Assembly: GCF_946478925.1 (NCBI RefSeq)
Contig: NZ_CAMLDP010000004.1
Location: 1-47,132 of the forward strand
Origin: an uncultured Nitrososphaera sp.
Lineage (GTDB): Archaea > Thermoproteota > Nitrososphaeria > Nitrososphaerales > Nitrososphaeraceae
DNA: 47,132 nucleotides
Direction: 5' to 3'
The translations under genes and the position numbers were made by a program. Shown piece after piece: positions 14,677 through 22,997 of the stretch (its first letter is position 1; the number at the start of each line of letters is the position of its first letter). The notes under the pieces are model-generated. The model was not told the origin of the DNA. It worked only from the letters and a program-made list of their open reading frames with translations, and searched no databases.

Positions 14677-16881
14677 TCATCCGTAAAAGCTCTTGTCGAT
14701 TGGCTTTGGCATGGCATAGGTAAGGTTCTTTTTCATCGACTCGTACCACTCCTCGACCTCCTTGGTTATGGACGGCCTTGCCGCCCTCAATGCCTGCATA
14801 AAGTCGGCGTTTGAAATGTTTGCGGATTTTCTCTGCATTGCGCTCACCGCCGCTTCGCGGCAGAGTGCAAAGAGATCTGCCCCGCTGAAATTCTTGGTCG
14901 TCTGCGCGATGCTTGCCAAGTCGACGTCACCTTCAAGGGGCATCGACTGCGTTATTATCTTTAGTATCTCAAACCGTGCCTTTTCGTCCGGCTGGCCGAT
15001 GTATACGATGAGGTCCAACCTGCCGGGCCTAAGGAGCGATGGGTCGATGAGGTCTGGCCTGTTTGTTATCCCGACTATTATGACTCCCGAGTTGCCGGCG
15101 TCGTCCATCTCTGTCAGTATCTGGCTGACCACGCGCTCGTTTCCGGCGCCGTCCTCGCTCTGGCCCCGCGGCCTCGCAAGCGAGTCCAGCTCGTCAAACA
15201 CTACGATGCAAGGCGAAGATGTCTTGGCTTTTCTAAATATCTCGCGTATCGCCTTTTCCGACTCGCCGACCCACTTTGACAGGACTTCCGGGCCTCTGAC
15301 TATTATGATGTTGGCGTTGCTCTCTGTCGCAAGCGCCTTGGCGATAAGAGTCTTGCCAGTCCCGGACGGACCGTAGAGCAGCGCGCCCTTTGGCGGTTTT
15401 ATACCCATCTTGGAAAAGCTATCCGGCTCTTTTATCGAGGTGATGAGGTTGTCGTGCAACACCCTCTTGGCGTCGTACAGGCCGCCGACCTCGTTCCACT
15501 TGACCCTCGCCACTTCAACGTAAAACTCCCTCATGGCGGTAGGCACGATTTCCTTGATGCCGTCGCGAAAGTCCCTCGTTGTAATCACCATCTGCTCAAG
15601 CACTTCCGGCGATATCTTGTCGCCTTCAAGGTCTATTTCCGGCAGGTAGCGCCGAAGGGCCTTCATTGCGGCCTCTCTGCAGAGCGCCTTGATGTCGGCG
15701 CCCGTGTAGCCGTGGAGCTCTGACGCAAGCTCTTGCAGGTTGATGCCGTCGTCAAGGGGCATTCCACGCGTGTGTATCTGCAGTATCTCAAGTCGCCCTT
15801 CCGCGTTTGGCACGCCTATCTCTATCTCCCTGTCGAACCGGCCAGGGCGCCTAAGTGCGGGGTCGAGACTCTCAGGGCGGTTCGTTGCCCCAAGGACTAT
15901 GACCTGGCCGCGCTCTTGCATCCCGTCCATGAGTGCAAGTAGCTGCGCCACGACGCGCTTTTCCACGTCGCCAAACGCCTCCTCCCTCTTGGGCGCTATT
16001 GCGTCAATCTCGTCGATGAATATGATGGAAGGCGAGGACTCTTTGGCCTCCTTGAATATGTCGCGCAGGCGCGCCTCAGTCTCGCCGTAGTACTTGTTCA
16101 TTATCTCCGGGCCGTTTATTATGAAAAAGTTTGCCTCCGACTCTGACGCAAGCGCCTTTGCAATCAAAGTCTTGCCGGTTCCCGGCGGCCCGTACATGAG
16201 TATGCCGCTGTGCGGCTCTATCCCCAGCCGGGCAAAGACCTCCGGGTGGCGCATCGGCAGTTCGACAATCTCGCGCAGGCGCTTTATCTGCTCCTTCATG
16301 CCGCCGATCTCCTCGTAGGTGACACGGGGCTTGCGGTCCTGCGCCGTCTCGGCCATTATCGAAAGTTTTGTCGGGCGCTCGACGCGGACGATTGCCTTTG
16401 GCGACACCTTTTGCACCTTGAAATCCATCGAGTTGCCGAGAATGACGACAGAGATCTCGTCGCCCTCGCTCATCGGAAAGCCCTTGAGCCGGCCCTTGAC
16501 AAACTCGCAGAATTCCTTGTCTACTGTGATGTTGCTGTCGCCTATTGGCATCAGCGTTATGCTCTTTGCAGCCTTGCTCTCGGCCTTTCTCACGTTCAAA
16601 AGGTCGTTCAGGCCGACGCTTGCGTTCTTTCTCGTCTGGCCGTCGATGCGGATGATGTCAGTGTCCTCTTCTTCGTCGTCTGCGGGCCACGCGGTGACGG
16701 CAGTCGTGCGCTTGCCCATTATCTCTATCACTTCGCCGGGCTGGACGCCGATCTGCTCCATATAGTGCGGGTCCAGACGGGCCCTGCACTTGCCCACGTC
16801 GCGGTGCTTGGCCTCGGCCACCCGCAATTGTACCTGAGGAGATTCGTCGCTACCTGCCTTGGCCTTTTTCAACCTGTACAA
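14677..16881 (-). CDS. cdc48: Cdc48/p97 (VAT-type) AAA+ ATPase
   Basis: 734 aa. N-domain (double-psi barrel, residues ~15-190), then two AAA modules. D1 has Walker A GPPGTGKT and IIFIDEIDAIAPKR; D2 has GPSGTGKT and CIVVFDELDSLARPRG. Both keep the SRH (ATNRP/ITNRP...RPGR) with arginine fingers. The hexamer unfolds substrates for degradation or complex disassembly. The last three residues, FYG, fit the HbYX motif that docks ATPases onto the 20S proteasome. The start is uncertain: TTG at 16881 is used, and a second TTG three codons later is equally possible. It is the last gene of a leftward set after the aEF1-beta gene. Confidence 0.96.
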   Translation of the reverse strand: MYRLKKAKAGSDESPQVQLRVAEAKHRDVGKCRARLDPHYMEQIGVQPGEVIEIMGKRTTAVTAWPADDEEEDTDIIRIDGQTRKNASVGLNDLLNVRKAESKAAKSITLMPIGDSNITVDKEFCEFVKGRLKGFPMSEGDEISVVILGNSMDFKVQKVSPKAIVRVERPTKLSIMAETAQDRKPRVTYEEIGGMKEQIKRLREIVELPMRHPEVFARLGIEPHSGILMYGPPGTGKTLIAKALASESEANFFIINGPEIMNKYYGETEARLRDIFKEAKESSPSIIFIDEIDAIAPKREEAFGDVEKRVVAQLLALMDGMQERGQVIVLGATNRPESLDPALRRPGRFDREIEIGVPNAEGRLEILQIHTRGMPLDDGINLQELASELHGYTGADIKALCREAAMKALRRYLPEIDLEGDKISPEVLEQMVITTRDFRDGIKEIVPTAMREFYVEVARVKWNEVGGLYDAKRVLHDNLITSIKEPDSFSKMGIKPPKGALLYGPSGTGKTLIAKALATESNANIIIVRGPEVLSKWVGESEKAIREIFRKAKTSSPCIVVFDELDSLARPRGQSEDGAGNERVVSQILTEMDDAGNSGVIIVGITNRPDLIDPSLLRPGRLDLIVYIGQPDEKARFEILKIITQSMPLEGDVDLASIAQTTKNFSGADLFALCREAAVSAMQRKSANISNADFMQALRAARPSITKEVEEWYESMKKNLTYAMPKPIDKSFYG

Positions 16882-16921
16882 GCCTCCGGCGTTTTTGGGA
16901 ACAACATTAGTTTTACTACTA

Positions 16922-17203
16922 TTACTTCATCTTGACCGATGCGCGGCTGATGTTCATCACTTCGATCTCGCCGACGCCCTGCACACCGCGGATGGCCTCT
17001 TCGAGCTTGTCCATCTGCCCCTCCGCGTCGTCCAGCATAAAGTCGCCGACGACTGCGTTCAGGCCAAACGCTATCGGTTCTTTGGCGTGGCCTTTGAGCT
17101 CCATCCCTTGCGGGATACTCTTTTTCAACCCATCCACGATGCTGTCGACGTTGATGTCAGCATCAGCTGGAAGGAGCTTTATCCTCGCCACAAGGCGCGC
17201 CAT
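16922..17203 (-). CDS. ef1b: Translation elongation factor aEF-1 beta
   Basis: 93 aa, normal length for the archaeal factor. A ferredoxin-like alpha/beta fold with MARLVARIKLLPADADI at the start, the central FGLNAVVGDFMLDD and a GVGEIEVMNISRASV C-terminal strand. It exchanges GDP for GTP on aEF-1 alpha. Its start is 2 nt after the stop of the small zinc-ribbon gene, an arrangement I recall as conserved in archaea. The upstream promoter is the TATA box at 17410-17418. Confidence 0.93.
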   Translation of the reverse strand: MARLVARIKLLPADADINVDSIVDGLKKSIPQGMELKGHAKEPIAFGLNAVVGDFMLDDAEGQMDKLEEAIRGVQGVGEIEVMNISRASVKMK

Positions 17204-17205
17204 GT

Positions 17206-17385
17206 CTATGGGCCCTCAAAGCCGCAGCCCACGCACTTGTAGGGCCTTGCAAATTCGCGGCAGGACTCGCAGCGCCACATGAGGACATAACCGCAGTTCG
17301 GGCAGTAGAATTTTACACATTCATCATTAGGCATTATCGGCCTGCTGCATGAGGTGCAGACCGGCAAGGACAGTTGCTTTGACAT
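17206..17385 (-). CDS. Zinc-ribbon protein of the HVO_2753 type
   Basis: 59 aa from the ATG at 17385; a TTG three codons upstream is possible. Four CxxC pairs are visible in CTSC, CPNC, CESC and CVGC, enough for two zinc sites. It matches the small archaeal zinc-finger proteins coupled to the aEF-1 beta gene and proposed to act in translation or RNA binding. It is followed immediately (2 nt) by ef1b, so the two are co-translated. Its exact role is unknown. Confidence 0.85.
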   Translation of the reverse strand: MSKQLSLPVCTSCSRPIMPNDECVKFYCPNCGYVLMWRCESCREFARPYKCVGCGFEGP

Positions 17386-17409
17386 AACGCTCAAGAAGGC
17401 GAATCCGAA

Positions 17410-17418
17410 TTTATATCT
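17410..17418 (-). promoter_or_regulatory. TATA box of the zinc-ribbon/ef1b unit
   Basis: Minus-strand AGATATAAA, 25 nt before the ATG at 17385, lies in the gap after the flavoprotein gene and suggests an independent promoter. Confidence 0.5.
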
Positions 17419-17420
17419 AT

Positions 17421-18575
17421 CTAGCCGTCGACCAGCCGGCGGATTTCGTTGCCAAGCAGCGCTTTTGCCATCCTGCCCGCGCTTTTCACGTCCAGCACCT
17501 TGGCAAGGGCGGCCGCGTGAAAGTCAAAGTCGCCCGTCGACGACACGTCTTCCAGCTTGTCCTCGGGTATTGCGGAAAACAGATCATCCAGGGCCTTGTT
17601 GTCAAGCCTTTCCAGCAGGCGCCTTGCAATAAGCATCTTGGAAAATTCCTCTCCAAACATAGCCGACCAGCCCCTCGGATATTCGTTCAGCGTGTCATCA
17701 TTTGCCGAGATTGCTCTTGCGATTGCCCGGCCTGCCAAGAGCCCGCCCATGCCGCAAGTGTATATCCCGCCGGCGGTAGTGGGCTTGGTCTGGCCTGCCG
17801 CGTCGCCCACTATTACAGTCCGTCCTGATACAAAATTGTCAATCGGGCCCATGACCCATATCGGCGCGTACACCTTGCGCACGACGGAATGCTGACCACC
17901 CTTTGCATCCATGTACGACTTTAACGCGCTTGCCGCGTTTATGCCCTTGCCGGCGACTCCCACCTTGCCCCTGCCGTCGCCCGTCGGTATCACCCACGCA
18001 AAGAAACCGGGGTATTTCTCGCTGTCAAACGCGACTTCGATTGCGTCGCGCTCTATCCAGGGCGCAAACACCTCGTACTGCGCAGACGAGAGCACGCCGT
18101 CGCGGTTTCTGCCTATTATCGAGGCGACGCCTCTAGCGTCAACGAAATAGTTTGATGTAAAGTCGCCTTCCGATGTTTTCACAGCATATTGCTTATTTTC
18201 CTGCGAAAAAGAGCGCACAGAGCACTTCACTCGAATGTCCGCGCCGGCCCTCTGCGCCTGCAGCGCCACCTGCTTGTCAAGGGCGCGCCTGTCAAGCACC
18301 ACCACCTTTTGCTTCTCGGCTGAAAGTTCAAAGCCGTTTGAAGGTGAGAGTATCTTGGCGCGCTTTATTCTGCCGTTTTCAATGGCGCTTGCGTCGGGCA
18401 CTATTCCGAGGTTTTTCATTCCCTCCATGCTGACAAGGCCGCCACAGTGCTCCGGCGTCCCTATCTCGGCGTCCTCCTCAAGGACTGCAACAGAGGCACC
18501 TGCCCTTGCCGCCTCCCTTGCAGCCATCAGTCCAGAAATGCTCCCGCCGGCTACAATGACATCAAAATGAGACAA
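17421..18575 (-). CDS. Geranylgeranyl reductase family FAD-dependent oxidoreductase
   Basis: 384 aa. An N-terminal Rossmann FAD motif (DVIVAGGSISGLMAAREAAR) is followed by GTPEHCGGLVS, a typical geranylgeranyl-reductase stretch containing the conserved Cys, and later VIVGDAAGQTKPTTAGGIY. The archaeal members saturate the isoprenoid chains of archaeol-type lipids (digeranylgeranylglycerophospholipid reductase); plant and bacterial ones act on chlorophyll side chains. Lipid reduction is the likeliest role here. The start is a TTG at 18575. It is divergent from pth2, with a 37-nt gap holding both promoters. Confidence 0.88.
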   Translation of the reverse strand: MSHFDVIVAGGSISGLMAAREAARAGASVAVLEEDAEIGTPEHCGGLVSMEGMKNLGIVPDASAIENGRIKRAKILSPSNGFELSAEKQKVVVLDRRALDKQVALQAQRAGADIRVKCSVRSFSQENKQYAVKTSEGDFTSNYFVDARGVASIIGRNRDGVLSSAQYEVFAPWIERDAIEVAFDSEKYPGFFAWVIPTGDGRGKVGVAGKGINAASALKSYMDAKGGQHSVVRKVYAPIWVMGPIDNFVSGRTVIVGDAAGQTKPTTAGGIYTCGMGGLLAGRAIARAISANDDTLNEYPRGWSAMFGEEFSKMLIARRLLERLDNKALDDLFSAIPEDKLEDVSSTGDFDFHAAALAKVLDVKSAGRMAKALLGNEIRRLVDG

Positions 18576-18612
18576 CGGCCAGCAAGGTATTTCTCACGCT
18601 ATTAATTAAACT

Positions 18613-18975
18613 ATGGGAGCCTTGGATTTCAAACAGGTCATGGTGGTCAGAAGAGACCTGGGCATGGGCACCGGCAAGATAGCCGCGCAGGTGGCGCACG
18701 CCGCTGTGATGGCCGCCGAACGAACAAAGCAGAAAAAACCGGACTGGTTCGATTCGTGGTTTGAAAGGGGACAGGCCAAGGTAGTCGTAAAGGTGCAGAG
18801 TTTCGATGAGCTCATAGACGTCATGAACCACGCAGAGAGCCTAAAGCTGCCGGTCGTCCTTGTGCAGGACAGCGGCCTCACGCAGATACCGCCCGGCACG
18901 GCTACGTGCGTTGGGATAGGCCCCGCGCCGGCAGACTTGGTTGACAAGGTCACGGAGCGTCTGAAACTGCTCTAG
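18613..18975 (+). CDS. pth2: Peptidyl-tRNA hydrolase, Pth2 type
   Basis: 120 aa, the standard length. Family motifs FKQVMVVRRDLGMGTGKIAAQVAHAAV, KVVVKVQSFDEL and QDSGLTQIPPGTATCVGIGPAP are all intact, including the GKIAAQ.AHA active-site region. It recycles peptidyl-tRNA released from stalled ribosomes. The ATG at 18613 fits the conserved N-terminus. Its stop is immediately followed by the convergent stop of the DMT transporter gene, leaving no spacer. Confidence 0.96.
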   Translation: MGALDFKQVMVVRRDLGMGTGKIAAQVAHAAVMAAERTKQKKPDWFDSWFERGQAKVVVKVQSFDELIDVMNHAESLKLPVVLVQDSGLTQIPPGTATCVGIGPAPADLVDKVTERLKLL

Positions 18976-19920
18976 CTAGCGCCTGCTGACTATGATTATT
19001 CCCGTGATTATCAGGCCCGTCGCGACGGCCTGAAAGATGCTTATCGACTCGCCAAGCGCGGCTGCCGCTATTGTGATTCCAAATATCGGAGTCGTCGAAA
19101 ACACCGTCATCGTCTTTATCGTGCCTATCCTCTTTATCCCTGCAAGGAAGAACAAGAGGGCGCCTCCAAAGCCCGAAGCAGACAGGGCTATTATGATGAG
19201 CCACAGCTGCGCGTTTATCTGCCCGAGCGCGCCCCACCTGCCAGTAGCGGCAGCCACTCCGAGAAGCACGAGCCCGCCTGCAAGCGACTTTATCATGGCC
19301 ATCTTGGCGGGACTGATGTCAGAAAACGTCGTCAGCTTTCTGCTGAAATTGTTGTCAATCGCCCAGAAGAACATGGACGCTAGGATCATCAGGTTGCCCG
19401 CGTTGAACGCGATTATCGTGCTGGAAGAGAACTTCAAGTCGGTAGTCGCCATGAACAGCCCCACGATGACAAGCGTAACTGCGGCAAGGCCGAGTTTGCC
19501 GTGCGGCCTTTCTCCAAAGAAAAGCGACGACAGGATTACCGTGAACAGCACCTCGCCGTTTGACAGGATGGCGGCGTCCGACGCCGCGGTCATCTGCAGG
19601 CCGCTCAGGAGAAGTACGGGTGCGACCACTGCCCCAGAGGCCGTGATGGCAATCATGTAGCGAGCCTCGCGTCCTTGCAGGCGAAATGATGCTTTTGCAA
19701 AAGGCACGAGCGTCAGCCCCGCGATTGTATAGGCGACGGCGGAAAGCGCAAGAGGGTCGACGCTTGCAAGCGGCACCTTGGCGATCGTGAACACAGAGCC
19801 AAAGAGGGCGGCGGCTATCAACACTGACACGTATCCCAGATAACCTTTTTGCTCCTTCTGCGCCCCTGCTTGGGCCTCACGCTCTGGCGCCGTCAAGAGT
19901 GCAAAATACGCACGCCGCAT
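18976..19920 (-). CDS. DMT superfamily (EamA) transporter
   Basis: 314 aa with ten predicted TM helices in two repeated EamA halves (residues ~30-160 and ~170-310). The first half begins with VSVLIAAALFGSVFTIAK and the second with AGNLMILASMFFWAIDNNFS. Members export amino acids, purines or other metabolites; the substrate cannot be read from the sequence. A Q/E-rich cytoplasmic N-terminus (about 25 residues) precedes TM1, and the true start may be internal. Its 5' end overlaps the region upstream of the beta-propeller gene on the other strand, so the two promoters are close together. Confidence 0.87.
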   Translation of the reverse strand: MRRAYFALLTAPEREAQAGAQKEQKGYLGYVSVLIAAALFGSVFTIAKVPLASVDPLALSAVAYTIAGLTLVPFAKASFRLQGREARYMIAITASGAVVAPVLLLSGLQMTAASDAAILSNGEVLFTVILSSLFFGERPHGKLGLAAVTLVIVGLFMATTDLKFSSSTIIAFNAGNLMILASMFFWAIDNNFSRKLTTFSDISPAKMAMIKSLAGGLVLLGVAAATGRWGALGQINAQLWLIIIALSASGFGGALLFFLAGIKRIGTIKTMTVFSTTPIFGITIAAAALGESISIFQAVATGLIITGIIIVSRR

Positions 19921-19957
19921 ATTTTATCCCTGCCCAAGTGCGCGTACACGCAGACAA

Positions 19958-19968
19958 GAGATATATGG
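19958..19968 (+). promoter_or_regulatory. TATA box of the Vgb-like gene
   Basis: GAGATATATGG is centred about 27 nt before the GTG at 19990, supporting that GTG over upstream in-frame codons. Confidence 0.5.
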
Positions 19969-19989
19969 GGACAGGCATGTTTTTCCCGC

Positions 19990-21576
19990 GTGTCAGGCAA
20001 GGGGTCTTCAAACAAGAAGATCATCATTTATGCCATCATCGGCATAGTGGCCGTCGCAGCCGTTTCAGCAACCTTTCTCGCAGGCAAGGCCGAGCCCACG
20101 CCGGAAGAAAGGCAGCAACAGGAACAGCAACAAACGATTGCGACACAGAAGGAGTTGTTTTGCGGCCCAAACGCCAAGGCCAATTCTAACACTTTTGTAA
20201 GCGAGCAGGTGCTCCCGTCGCAATGCGAACTTCCGCTCGGCATAGCCGTTGACAAGGACAGGGTGTGGTACGTGTCAACCAAGCAGGGTACACTCGGCAG
20301 CTACACCCTAGCGGACGGCAAGTTCCAGGAATTCCCCATCCCGTCGTGGCCTGCGCGTTCCATTCCAAGCCCTACAGCGGTTTCCATGGTATTTGCCACC
20401 AAGGTTGACAACGCTGGCAATGTGTGGTTTACGGACGACAAGCCGAACCTGCTCTGGAGGTTCAACAGGGCAAACTCGACGTTTGACTCGTTCAAGTCCC
20501 CGGCCGTAGGGCCGATTTCATTTGACTTTGACTCCAAGGGCGGCATGTACCTGGTAGGCGTCAGAACCCCCGCCCTCTTCCATGCAGACATATCCAAGAT
20601 GAAGCCAGGCACTTCCGATGGCTTTACCGAGATAAAGCTGCCACTTGACGCGTTTGCAGGAATTGACAGGACTATTGTAAGCTCTGGCTCAGTAGCTGTC
20701 GATCACGAAAGAAACGTTGTATGGGCGACAGTTCTGGCATACCAGCAAAAAGGCCAGATCTACAGGTACGATATTGCTCAAAACAAGACGACTGCAATCA
20801 GCCTGCCAGCCGAACTCACTTCGCCTGTCGGCACAGTCCTCGACAAAGAAGGCAACCTGTGGGTCACTGACCACGGCACCAGCCTGTTTTTCGTCATAGG
20901 AGCGTCAAACCAGACAATAACCAAGTACGTCACTTCCATGCCGTCTCCAAAGATCTTTGGAGGTCAGACGCCCTCTGACGCGGTCAGCTGGCCCTACTGG
21001 ATGCAGCGCGACAGCAACGACAACATCTGGTTCAACCAGCACGCGGCCAACAGGATAAGCAAGTTCGATCCAAAGGCCCAGACGCTGACAGAGTACTGGA
21101 TTCCAACCCAGAACGCCAAGTTTGGCGGTTGCAAACCAGACGCGCCGACCTGCGGCATCGCAAATGCCATCCAGTTTTCCATAGGCCCGCAGGGACAACT
21201 GTGGTTCACAGAATGGAGTGAGAACAAAATAGGCACGATAAAGACAGACGCGCAGGTCCCGTTCAGCGTGTCTGCGCCGGAGGAGATAACCGTAAAGAAG
21301 GGCGACAGCGCGGAAATCAAGGTCGGCTTGAGCGCGCAAGGTGCATTCAATGGCAGCATGATTGCCACAGGCACGTTTACGTACAACGGCAACCTTGGCA
21401 ACTCGACCGGCATATTTAGCGAGCAGAACGTTTCCGTTCCGGTAGGCAGTTCAAAGCAGATGTCGTTCGTGTTCACTCCTGCAAACGATCTTGCCGCAGG
21501 ACAGTACATGCTGATGCTTGGCGCAGAAAACGGCGAAGTGTCGGTGCTCAAGGCAGTCAAGTTAAACGTGACATAG
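19990..21576 (+). CDS. Secreted Vgb-like (streptogramin-lyase fold) beta-propeller protein
   Basis: 528 aa from GTG 19990. One N-terminal TM/signal-anchor (KKIIIYAIIGIVAVAAVSA) precedes a Q/E-rich spacer. Propeller blades follow with the repeated N(V/L/I)WF(T/V/N) motif: NVWFTDDKPNLLWRF, NLWVTDHGTS, NIWFNQHAANRISKF and QLWFTEWSENKIGTI. The last 110 residues form an Ig-like beta domain. Virginiamycin B lyases open streptogramin rings, but most homologues have no known substrate, so an antibiotic function should not be assumed. The protein is probably displayed on the outer face. Four Cys in the propeller might make disulphides (CGPN, SQCELP, GGCKPDAPTC). It is a single-gene unit. Confidence 0.82.
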   Translation: MSGKGSSNKKIIIYAIIGIVAVAAVSATFLAGKAEPTPEERQQQEQQQTIATQKELFCGPNAKANSNTFVSEQVLPSQCELPLGIAVDKDRVWYVSTKQGTLGSYTLADGKFQEFPIPSWPARSIPSPTAVSMVFATKVDNAGNVWFTDDKPNLLWRFNRANSTFDSFKSPAVGPISFDFDSKGGMYLVGVRTPALFHADISKMKPGTSDGFTEIKLPLDAFAGIDRTIVSSGSVAVDHERNVVWATVLAYQQKGQIYRYDIAQNKTTAISLPAELTSPVGTVLDKEGNLWVTDHGTSLFFVIGASNQTITKYVTSMPSPKIFGGQTPSDAVSWPYWMQRDSNDNIWFNQHAANRISKFDPKAQTLTEYWIPTQNAKFGGCKPDAPTCGIANAIQFSIGPQGQLWFTEWSENKIGTIKTDAQVPFSVSAPEEITVKKGDSAEIKVGLSAQGAFNGSMIATGTFTYNGNLGNSTGIFSEQNVSVPVGSSKQMSFVFTPANDLAAGQYMLMLGAENGEVSVLKAVKLNVT

Positions 21577-21641
21577 TCAAATAGCGCGTGTGAGAGTGAG
21601 ACTTTTTGTCACGCGTTCTTTACGTTTTGGCAAGAGTCGTG

Positions 21642-21653
21642 TATAATTAAATA
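21642..21653 (+). promoter_or_regulatory. TATA box of the 79-residue protein gene
   Basis: TATAATTAAATA lies about 25 nt before the ATG at 21672. Confidence 0.5.
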
Positions 21654-21671
21654 CGGCGCGCCACGATTGAT

Positions 21672-21911
21672 ATGCCTGTGTCAGACGACTATCCCGTCGT
21701 CATCAATGAGGACGGCATCAAGCTCAAGACGGAGAAGATGGAGCAGGAAAAGCTCTACCACTGCGTATTTGATGGCAAGGTCTTTTTGTTTTACAAGGAC
21801 GAGCTAGGGCTCTTGCACTGCTACGAAGTGGAGGACCAAGAGGCGGTAAAAGAGATCGCCAAGAATCCGAAGGACGTTGAAAACATCCTCAAGAAATATG
21901 CAGGCGTCTGA
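21672..21911 (+). CDS. Small acidic conserved-looking hypothetical protein
   Basis: 79 aa: a beta-rich first half (YHCVFDGKVFLFYKDELGLLHCYEV) and a helical tail ending KNPKDVENILKKYAGV. I cannot name a family. It has its own TATA box and precedes the Alba gene on the same strand, with 56 nt and a second TATA box between, so it is probably expressed separately. The two Cys are too far apart for a knuckle. Coding is likely from codon use and the promoter. Confidence 0.65.
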   Translation: MPVSDDYPVVINEDGIKLKTEKMEQEKLYHCVFDGKVFLFYKDELGLLHCYEVEDQEAVKEIAKNPKDVENILKKYAGV

Positions 21912-21933
21912 GAACAGATAATTGCTCGACAAA

Positions 21934-21943
21934 CATTATATGC
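21934..21943 (+). promoter_or_regulatory. TATA box of the Alba gene
   Basis: CATTATATGC is centred about 29 nt before the TTG at 21968, so the mRNA would be close to leaderless with a TTG start. Confidence 0.5.
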
Positions 21944-21967
21944 TACCTTGCACAATAATTTGCACCA

Positions 21968-22276
21968 TTGTCTACTAGCACCAACACAACCAGACCGCCG
22001 AAGGCATCTAACGAAATTTTTATCGGCAAAAAGCCGCTGATGACCTACGTTACCGCCACGTTGGTGCAGCTGGCCAACGAGCCGACGGTCATCATAAAGG
22101 CCAGAGGCAAGAGCATAACCCGGGCTGTGGATGTGGCACAGATAATCGTCAAGAGAATGGACACCATCGGCTACAAGATAGGCCCGATAAAGCTCGGCTC
22201 TGAGCAGGTGACGTCCGAAGACGGGAAACTGAGAAACGTGTCCACGATAGATGTGCCGATATCGCACACAAAGTAA
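21968..22276 (+). CDS. albA: Alba family DNA/RNA-binding chromatin protein
   Basis: 102 aa. After a Ser/Thr/Asn-rich N-terminal tail comes the Alba core: IFIGKKPLMTYVTATLVQL, then VIIKARGKSITRAVDVAQII and a beta hairpin ending DVPISHTK. The Lys pair in GKKP is the site acetylated in Sulfolobus Alba, family knowledge only. Alba dimers coat DNA and RNA. The start is TTG at 21968; no ATG lies in frame nearby. It converges with the LysE gene with a 4-nt gap. Confidence 0.93.
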   Translation: MSTSTNTTRPPKASNEIFIGKKPLMTYVTATLVQLANEPTVIIKARGKSITRAVDVAQIIVKRMDTIGYKIGPIKLGSEQVTSEDGKLRNVSTIDVPISHTK

Positions 22277-22280
22277 TTTT

Positions 22281-22919
22281 TTACTTTATCATCATTATCA
22301 TCCCATTTATCAAAAACTGCACGCCATAGTACACCAAGAGACCGGCTAGACCGAGCATCAGAAACCTGTAATATTTCGACTTCAAGACTGTCGTCCCTTT
22401 TGACGCGAGGTACGCGGTAGTCCCAAGCCACGCATAGTCCATCCACACGTGCGTTCCAAACAGCAGCGCAGGCCCCGCCACGGGCCCAAAGGCAGCCGAA
22501 TCGGATATCAGTTTCAGGCCGGCTGTGAGCCACCAGACAAGAAAGAACGGGTTGAGGGCGGAAAAAGCAACGCCTGTTGCGAATGGCCCTCTCCTGGCCT
22601 TGACGTTTTTCTGGTCGCCTTTTCTAGTAAGGATGCCGGCTATATGCATGACAGCAAAGCCGATTATAGACGCGCCACCGATTACTGCGATCATGTCTGC
22701 ATAGTCTGCGATAAAAGCTGAAGCAGAAAAGAGCCCTGCCGCGATTGCGGCTATCACTATGATTTCGACGACTGCGTGCCCGTGCGCGACCTTTATTCCG
22801 GAAAGCGCGCCCTGCCTTGTCCTGTACATCATGTTTGCCACAAACAGCGGGCCGGGTGCAAGCACCCCCGAGGCCGAGACTGCGATCACCTCTGCACCAA
22901 AGGCAAGTGCATCCACCAT
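22281..22919 (-). CDS. LysE family exporter
   Basis: 212 aa with six TM helices. The N-terminal motif SGVLAPGPLFVANMMYRTRQGALSG resembles the conserved PGP loop of LysE/RhtB exporters, and ALNPFFLVWW is the second family motif. LysE members export basic amino acids, homoserine lactones or related solutes; the substrate is not determinable. It is a single leftward gene, divergent from the radical SAM gene. Confidence 0.88.
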   Translation of the reverse strand: MVDALAFGAEVIAVSASGVLAPGPLFVANMMYRTRQGALSGIKVAHGHAVVEIIVIAAIAAGLFSASAFIADYADMIAVIGGASIIGFAVMHIAGILTRKGDQKNVKARRGPFATGVAFSALNPFFLVWWLTAGLKLISDSAAFGPVAGPALLFGTHVWMDYAWLGTTAYLASKGTTVLKSKYYRFLMLGLAGLLVYYGVQFLINGMIMMIK

Positions 22920-22997
22920 GCCACGCTAGCGTATGCGCCCTCTCTCTGTTAGCCTTTGCGCAAAGGCAGAAATACTTGGACCATCACAAAAATCGTC

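Noticed and set aside
19990..21576. Streptogramin resistance enzyme (Vgb lyase)
   Set aside because: Only the propeller repeat is shared. There is a membrane anchor and an extra Ig-like domain, and no evidence for lyase residues, so resistance is not claimed.
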